From Gamarada debralockiae (taxonomy: Eukaryota; Ascomycota; Leotiomycetes; Helotiales; Hyphodiscaceae): 64,000 bases of DNA. Every line of letters starts with the position of its first letter. The first letter of the stretch is position 1. The position numbers were made by a program, and so were the translations under genes. The notes below the pieces were generated by a model. It worked only from the letters and a program-made list of their open reading frames with translations, was not told the DNA's origin and searched no databases. Positions 57,801 through 64,000 of this stretch are shown in pieces. The stretch is from the NCBI GenBank assembly GCA_002803225.1, contig NXFV01001483.1:1-64000 (forward strand), given 5' to 3'.

Positions 57801-59631
57801 ATCCCTGTTGCTGCCCCCGAAGCTACTGTTGCTACTACGGGTGCTATAGTTTTACAAATCATCTTGCCCTTCGGCCACTTTCTAGCGACTTCACATGACC
57901 TCAGCTCTTAGCCTAAGTGATGCTTCCGAAAACAGCCCCCTGTTTCAACACTTTCGATATTATAAAGAATATAATATTTCGCTTGCTATCACAATACAAA
58001 GAAACATGTATCTCACAATGAGAAAGGCTGTTGCAATATATTTCTCTACAATACTATTGCGTTCTCTATATGTTATGTGTATTGAGGATCCCAAATCAAC
58101 TATGGCGGGAAGCCCTTGTAAGGTGAGCAGATCGGGGTGCCCTGGCAAACTCAGTTAGGAAACTGTAATGGGGGCGCACAGGGCGCTAAAATCGGACCCG
58201 CATTATGGTGGGCAGGCTGACTCAGGGCGTGCTGAGGCTCCGCTCAGGCTCTGCTCAGGTATACTCAGGCTCTGCGCAGGTTTGCTCACCCTCAGCTCAT
58301 GTAAAAGTGGCCGCTGCTCACGTCCAGAGACTAAAACGGAACCGGCACGAGAAAAAATTTACATGGAGTTTATGGGTATTTAGGGGAGAGAAATGGAATA
58401 CTGATTCGTGGGTTGGGCTTTAGGGTTGGCGAATATCCTTATTGAGACATCGGCGAAGAATGAGTTAGGGAGATCGTAATGAAATGGGAGGAAATGGAGG
58501 GTGAGAGCTCGGGGTCGAACTTTTTCTTTGAGAATGATATGGTACCCCAATTAATGTGTATGGCATGGACCAGCAGTGGGCATAACATTCATTTCATTTG
58601 GCTTTAGTAGGAAAGAGGGCAGAAATATAATATTTAATCTCAGCTGCCCCTTGCCACTTCAAACCAACTCCACCATGACTGCTGGGCCTTCGATTGACTT
58701 GGCTAAGTCTCGCTCCTGTCGACTAATCTTCGCAATGTCTGTGTAACGAAACTTCGCACCCTATTCCATGTTCGTGCATTCCGTCAGATTTCAATGTGTC
58801 ATTAGTGTCTCAGGGAGTCCACACATTGCCAGTCAGAACTTCAACGGCAACCTCTGAGCGAAGTCTTTTTAGGGCATGAATGTACTCCTGCATCTCTTGA
58901 TATTGCGGAAGGAAGTAGCCTCCTTCATTTTGATCACTGCTTCACCCCCAAATATTATGAGCCCAGCCTCGGTCACTGTTGCGAAACAAAAGTTTCCTCT
59001 TGCTTTCAAGTCCTTTAGATTGCAATGAAGGACCTCTGGGTCGAGTGGTCGAGAGTGGGAACCCTCCATTTCGACGGGGGCTTGGTGGTCGTTCGAGATG
59101 GGATACCATGCCATGTGGATCGATATGGAGCAATGAGTCTCTCTATCTTGTGGGAGTAGAAGACTGATAGTATGAGTCCGTGCATGAGCATAGCTCACTG
59201 GAGACTTTCTTCTGAAGACTAGTGCACTATGGACTGTATGGCCCAACATAGACATGTGGATCATAGCACGCCTTGCGCCTAGTATCAACAGTAATTTTTC
59301 CATCACAAGACGAACTCGAGCAAAGTGACTTCATGAGCGCTTAGCCAGGGAGATCTTTCCATCAAGGACTTGCGGGGAGCTCGGGCCCTCTACCGTGCAA
59401 CAATTGTCCCGATGATGTCCACATCCAGGGCAGAAGTCACGCCATATGGGAATTGGCCCTACGCAAACAGCTTGAACGCCTTGCGAAGCGCAACCACACT
59501 GCGTCAGGTTAGTATATTGCCACAGTCAAACGAAGGAAGATACGAACGCAAAACCAAATCTGGTGCCACTTAGGTGATGTTTTGGATGTCATGTCAGGGC
59601 GCATGTCGGTGGTCTGGGTTTTTGGTTCCGC
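57801..59631. other. intergenic between kinase and second caspase-like gene
   Basis: Apart from the GCTCAGG tract, no firm feature. A 145-aa minus-strand frame at 58869-59306 (segment GNFCFATVTEAGLIIFGGEA) is weakly protein-like and could be a relic, but has no recognisable family and no splice support. Confidence 0.35.
58210..58300 (+). repeat. short GCTCAGG(CTCTG) tandem tract
   Basis: Between about 58216 and 58300 the words GACTCAGG, GCTGAGG, GCTCAGG, GCTCAGG, ACTCAGG, GCGCAGG, GCTCACC and GCTCATG follow each other every 8-12 bases. It is a degenerate minisatellite within a non-coding stretch. Confidence 0.6.
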
Positions 59632-61946
59632 CTACTCTTCACTGGTCGAGCTAGTAGTTCCTTGAGAGCCAGTGTAGGAGTTTGTAGAATTCGACTTGGA
59701 AGGAGCTGTACTTGATGCTGACGTGTCATAAGCAATGCTAGAGGTTCTCGATTGTGCCATTGTCTTCTGGGTCGTGTTCTCATCCTCGCAATCTCTTGTA
59801 ACACTGCTTGAAGGAGAAGTACTCGTGGCTGGGTCAGCTGGGACAGATATTGGTGCCGAGAAGGATTCGCTTTTTTCAATGGTTTGTTTCGCTCGCCCAA
59901 CGTTCTCTCTTGGGGCATAAACACGTCGCTTTGCAGGTATAGCAGATAACGCACTTATAGTGATTGGACCATTTGCAGAATCTACCACAAAATCTTGAGA
60001 ATCTGAAATGCCTTCACCTCCCATGCTACCAGTAGGTTGCTTTCTCTTTGTCTGGAAGTCCAAAGTTCGATCATTCTGCTCAGTCTCCTGCATGCTCGAT
60101 CGACTGCGCTTTGCAGGAATAACAGATGAGGGTGTCGCGGAAATCGAAGTACAGTTAGGAGGCTCTTGTGGTAGAACATATTTAGTATCAGTGAGAGTCG
60201 CTGCGTCGGATCGCTTTCGTTTCGGGGGAGGAGATTGACCAGCATGCTGAACATCTTCGTCATCAACCTGGTCTTCAGCTTCGGCGCCTTTCTGGCTGCA
60301 AACACCTTCGCTGTCCATTGTACTGTCCACGCTGGGACATTCTTCAGGTGCGGCGGATCTAGCTGGAGTGTGCTTAACCCGATGAGACAGATTCTCAGAA
60401 GTGACAAACCCGACAAAGGCGTATGCTGCATTTTGAGGGAGCAAGTCCCAAACAGCCACAGGCATTCGAAGTAACATCAGAGTCGAGAAGCTTTGATAAA
60501 TTCCTTCAACGTGGACATCTGTAGCATCGGAAGGTAGATTCCGAATCCATTCAGTCCATCGAGGAATGTCCAATTCATTACGTTCTATTCGTACTGCTAG
60601 CAAGATTTGAGGGCAAGGACCTATGTCTTCCGAGCAGTTAGACAATTTCAGTTGCTTGACATATACCATGCGTGGAGAATTGAATCGCTTACCTTCAAGT
60701 TGTGTATTTCTTTTGCGTTTCTTGGACGTTATATCGGTGCCTGTTGCAGGAATGTGCCATGGCACTGGATCTGGAGAGGATGAGGAAGGTGTGGCTGGTC
60801 CCGAGCCAGCACTTGGAGTTGAAGAACGATCGCGTCTTGGCAGTGGTGAAATTACAATACTTCGGCGGGGTTCGGTTTCGCAGAGAATGCTGTATATAGG
60901 TGTTCTGCGTGGTTGGCGTTCAAAAATAAAGTGACCTTCAATAGTTTCCATATATTTCCCGTCCGAGTCAGTGAGTAGATCTGGCGTCCAGCACTTCAAC
61001 TTGGACAGGACTTGAGAATGCAGAACCCCTACAGAGAATGGTCCTTCTGCTGAGCCTAGGGCTAATTTTTCCGTCAAAGCTTTCGTGAATGAATGCTTAT
61101 CAACTTCAGGTGCAACAGTTTCGTATCCACAGGCGGCAATTGCTTCTACAACGTGTCGCTTTTCACCAGAGCCGGTGATCGGGCCGGCAGCGGAATGGCA
61201 GCAGTCATATAGAAGAAGGACATCTGCTTCTGCTTCTTCGAACATCGATTGTATGCCACCCGAAGCAATAGCTGGTTCAGGACTCATTCGATTCCTGAAA
61301 GAAAAATGATATGAATATTCATACCTTCTTGAAATACTGAAGGAGTTCAGAAAGTGAACTTACGCACACCACAGAGTGGAAATATTTGCATCTATGGCTC
61401 TCTTAGCATGACCGGCGTAGTAAAAGATGAGAAGCGTATCTTCTCCATCTGCGAACTCGAGAAACTTAATGACATGGCTCTTAAGAGCCCTATCAGGAGT
61501 CCTTATGCTGGGTATTTTATATTCGTCGACCTCGAAATTGTACTTGTTTCTCAAAACATCTTTTAGGGGATCGATTTCTCGGCATACTCCTAAGTCATCG
61601 TCTTCCCACGAGACGACTAGGGTGTAGACTCGTGTATAACGACTCTGATGGCGTGTTGGCCATACTGCTTGTATAGCAGCATCGAGATCAGCACCGAGTT
61701 TTCTGATATCTGAGATATGATTTTCAATGAAAGAAATATCATGGACCCGCGACCGCAATTGAACGGAACCCGTTTCCGGGACGTCCTGCTAGCTGTGTTA
61801 GTACGTGAGCTGTGACCATGCAACAGTTGCCACACCTTTTCGAATGCTGTCACGGGGTCCTCCCCTGTAAGCCGAATTTGATCTGAGTCCGGGTCTTCCA
61901 TTGACGTATCGGAAGTTGACAAGGATATGTCTAGATGATGAGCCAT
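59632..61946 (-). CDS. caspase-like protease domain protein
   Basis: Three exons, 61946-61836, 61785-61364 and 61294-59632, give 731 aa. Introns are 50 bp (with a TACTAAC branch site) and 69 bp. The short first exon encodes MAHHLDISLSTSDTS...TAFEK. The caspase-like (C14) domain has VYTLVVSWEDDDLGVCREID, the His motif LLIFYYAGHAKRA (His about 163) and the Cys motif ADVLLLYDCCHSAAG (Cys about 209-210). AIAACGYETVAPEVDKHSFT and RRTPIYSIL close it. A downstream module, PCPQILLAVRIERNELDIPR to PVAVWDLLPQNAAYAFVGFV, matches the caspase-zinc-finger protein of this window. The rest is Ser/Thr-rich, basic and probably disordered, with KKRKR and PPKRKRSD as likely nuclear signals. There are no zinc fingers, unlike the paralogue. 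Catalytic dyad apparently intact. Expected role: regulated proteolysis or cell death. Confidence 0.85.
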
Positions 61947-62196
61947 CTTGAGGCGAAAAGTGCGAAGCGTAGAGAGTTCCTATTAAAACTGACTTAGGTT
62001 CTAAAGAAGAGAAATAATTGAAGAGGACGGGGTTTGCGCCTTAACACATTGATTGAAAGCTTCTCTGCTGCGCTGACGAGACTCTTATCCATGGCCAAAT
62101 GTGCCACTCGGTGAGCCATTTGAGAGTTCCGTACATGCGGCTTACATGCTGCATGGGGGCCGGTTGATGTGATTGGCATGGAAACGAGTCGTGATC

Positions 62197-62667
62197 TTAA
62201 TTGGATGAAAGCGCTCTATTGTCGACCAAAGTATGCGTGTCTGAACCCATGAAACTACCATTTAGCTTTGCGAGAACTCCTCCATCCTCTTCTGTAACCC
62301 CATCCAAACCATTCCCAAACTGTACTTCCGCTTCCATTTCCACAGCCTCATCCAACAAAATCTCTAGAAACCTTCTTCTCATAATTCTTACCCCATCCTT
62401 GCTGTAATTCGGAAATGCCCCAAGACACACGCTACTATGATTCCGAATCTCGAATTCGCGTATAGCGCAGCCAGCCTCTGTAATTTGTCCCTGAACGCCT
62501 AGACACGCAAGAAGCCCTTGTCCATCCAGGACGATGTTTATGGCGCCACCGATTGTGTGGGGTGACGATGTTCGCTCGAAGGCTTTGCAGGCGTACCCAG
62601 CCTGTTGTAATCGAATCGCTGCAGTAAGGCCAGCGAGTCCAGCGCCGATTATGATGATGGTGGGCAT
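62197..62667 (-). pseudogene. truncated FAD-dependent monooxygenase
   Basis: The 156-aa frame starts with a clear FAD-binding Rossmann motif, IIIIGAGLAGLTAAIRLQQA, then AINIVLDGQGLLACLG and GVRIMRRRFLEILLDEA. These are the N-terminal features of salicylate-hydroxylase-like flavoprotein monooxygenases, which normally have about 400-450 residues. The frame stops just where the second conserved motif (GADGxxS) should begin, and nothing homologous was seen on the minus strand between 62197 and 61946. So about two thirds of the enzyme is missing. Probably a gene fragment. Confidence 0.65.
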
Positions 62668-63326
62668 CTTATGCAGAGGATAAATGGGGATTAATGCGGA
62701 AGAAAGAATTGATATGTAATCAATTTTGATTCGCAGTTCAGGTGGAATGGTTTGCTCGATTCCGAAACCTTACTGCGATAAATTTCAAGAAATAGGGGCT
62801 TTTGGATTCGCGGTGGAGAACTTACGGTAGTAGCGTCATTATATTGATCTAGCCACCATCTGTTAAATTGAATCGAGGGGGAGCTCAGATGAAGATAAAG
62901 TAAACCGAAATAGTGACTAGATAGAGATGTCGCGTCATTTGGGTCCCTTGTTTTGCCGTCTGACCTTTCGATCTTATATCGATACAAATTTCGGACTCCA
63001 GTTTCGAGATTGCATTTCTCCTTAAAGAAGTCGGAGACCAGTGGAGATCAAATTAATCCAGCCTATAGTGATTCAATATTTAATATCGATGCCATCAAAC
63101 TAACGTAGCAGAGCAAGCTATGCGGTTGAGGTGGATTTCCGGCAGCAAGCGATCATAGGCCCAACACTGACACTTGGCAGTAGCGAACCCCTCTAGGGCT
63201 TTTAGGAGAACGTCAGAACGCGGAGAGAGAAGAAATTGATAGGAAAAGAAGGGTAGATGCCTATCGTTGAAGATCGCATATATATACACTCCCGAGTCTC
63301 ATCTCGTATATGTCATCAATTCTAAC
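62668..63326. other. intergenic, no gene seen
   Basis: AT-rich stretch between the truncated monooxygenase start and the end of the dehydrogenase. Short frames only. Confidence 0.4.
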
Positions 63327-64000
63327 CTACAACTTCGCCTTCTCCTTAGGACTAACCAATGGATCATAGACACCAAGACCCTGAAAATCGTTAGTGAGGG
63401 GTCAGATATATGGGTAAGGGACTCACCAAAGTATCAGGAGGCACACTAGTACTATGCATACTCAACCCCCTCACATCAACCAACGTAGGATTCAACTGAT
63501 CCACGTTCGAGCATCCAATAAGTCTCATATTCATTTCCATCTCATCCTTCAACAACTGCATCGCACGATCCACACCCGGCAATCCATACGCACTCATCGC
63601 ATAGAGGAACGGTCGTCCGATCCCCACACCCTTGGCCCCAAGACACAAAGCCTTAATAATATCCGTAGCACGACGGATACCTCCATCGATGAAAATCTCA
63701 ATGCGGTTCTCCCATCCGCGCTCTCGCAACACGGGCATGACTTCAGCCAGAACTTCGATCCCGGAACGAGCGAAATCGAGTTGGCGACCACCGTGGTTGG
63801 AGAGGACTACGCCTTGTACCCCGGCTTCAATGGCTCGGATTACGTCTTCCACGCGCTGCACGCCTTTGAGGATTATGGGCATCTTGGTGATGGATTGGAA
63901 CCAAGGGATATCCTTCCAGCTCAGGCTTGGATCAATGAAGCTAGAAATGGCTCTCGCGGCACCTTGAGAGTTATCTGTTTGGTGACCACCAGTTGATTGG
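63327..64000 (-). CDS. FMN-dependent alpha-hydroxy-acid dehydrogenase, 3' part
   Basis: This belongs to the family of flavocytochrome b2, lactate oxidase and glycolate oxidase, which oxidise 2-hydroxy acids with FMN. The coding region runs off the right edge; visible exons are 64000-63427 and 63380-63327. Motifs: WKDIPWFQSITKMPIILKGV; VVLSNHGGRQLDFARS (catalytic His and substrate-binding Arg); IEIFIDGGIRRATDIIKALC; and GAKGVGIGRPFLYAMSAYG (FMN phosphate binding). The C-terminus reads LVDVRGLSMHSTSVPPDTL, then, after a 46-bp intron, GLGVYDPLVSPKEKAKL. The N-terminal part, including any cytochrome b5 domain, is outside the window, so the subfamily cannot be set. Confidence 0.9.

Noticed and set aside
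1..64000. CRISPR arrays or bacterial-type operons
   Set aside because: The window is eukaryotic with spliceosomal introns; no regularly spaced direct repeats of CRISPR type exist. The motif array near 21 kb has variable 92-180-bp spacing and diverged motifs.

Overview
The window looks like a chromosomal segment of a filamentous ascomycete (Pezizomycotina). Inference: the introns are short (about 45-80 bp) GT-AG introns, many with a CTAAC/CTGAC-type branch site. The gene set is typical of moulds: alpha-1,3-glucan synthase, two HET-domain genes, a 2EXR gene, caspase-like genes and an SRPK-like kinase. Dead repeats carry C-to-T changes of the kind left by repeat-induced point mutation (RIP). A leotiomycete is plausible but not provable from sequence alone.

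Layout. 0.3-1.7 kb: a dead Ndc10/Crypton-type recombinase-like element (minus) next to a perfect 35-bp palindrome. 3.9-5.7 kb: an MGS1/WRNIP1-type AAA+ ATPase (minus, five exons). 10.3-18.1 kb: a complete alpha-1,3-glucan synthase (minus, nine exons, about 2438 aa). 20.8-22.0 kb: an array of degenerate TTTGTTGCAxGTCGCAAAA motifs, then a HET gene with one in-frame TGA (22.2-24.0 kb). 26.1-28.8 kb: a four-exon zinc-finger-like protein with an acidic tract. 29.9-32.1 kb: an unusual eIF5A-like gene with two N-terminal lobes and no hypusine loop, followed by a broken tandem copy. 32.3-38.8 kb: decayed genes (a GMC oxidoreductase and two unidentified ones). 40.3-41.6 kb: a 2EXR-domain gene. 42.2-42.7 kb: an AT-rich block bounded by inverted repeats.

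43.5-62 kb is the most unusual part. It holds a caspase-like protein fused to C2H2 fingers, a short-chain dehydrogenase, an intact HET gene, a small four-helix membrane protein, an SRPK-like kinase broken by two one-base deletions, and a second caspase-like gene. The two caspase-like proteins share a central module after the protease domain. HET proteins and caspase-like proteases are both linked to fungal cell death and non-self recognition, so this looks like a cell-death/allorecognition island; that is inference from context. The right edge carries a truncated FAD monooxygenase and the 3' part of an FMN-dependent alpha-hydroxy-acid dehydrogenase that runs off the window.

Exon-intron joins were made by eye from splice signals, reading frame and family conservation. 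Family assignments come from recognised motifs, not from database searches. Large stretches (5.7-10.3, 18.1-20.8, 24-26, 35-37.9, 57.2-59.6 kb) hold no gene I can support.
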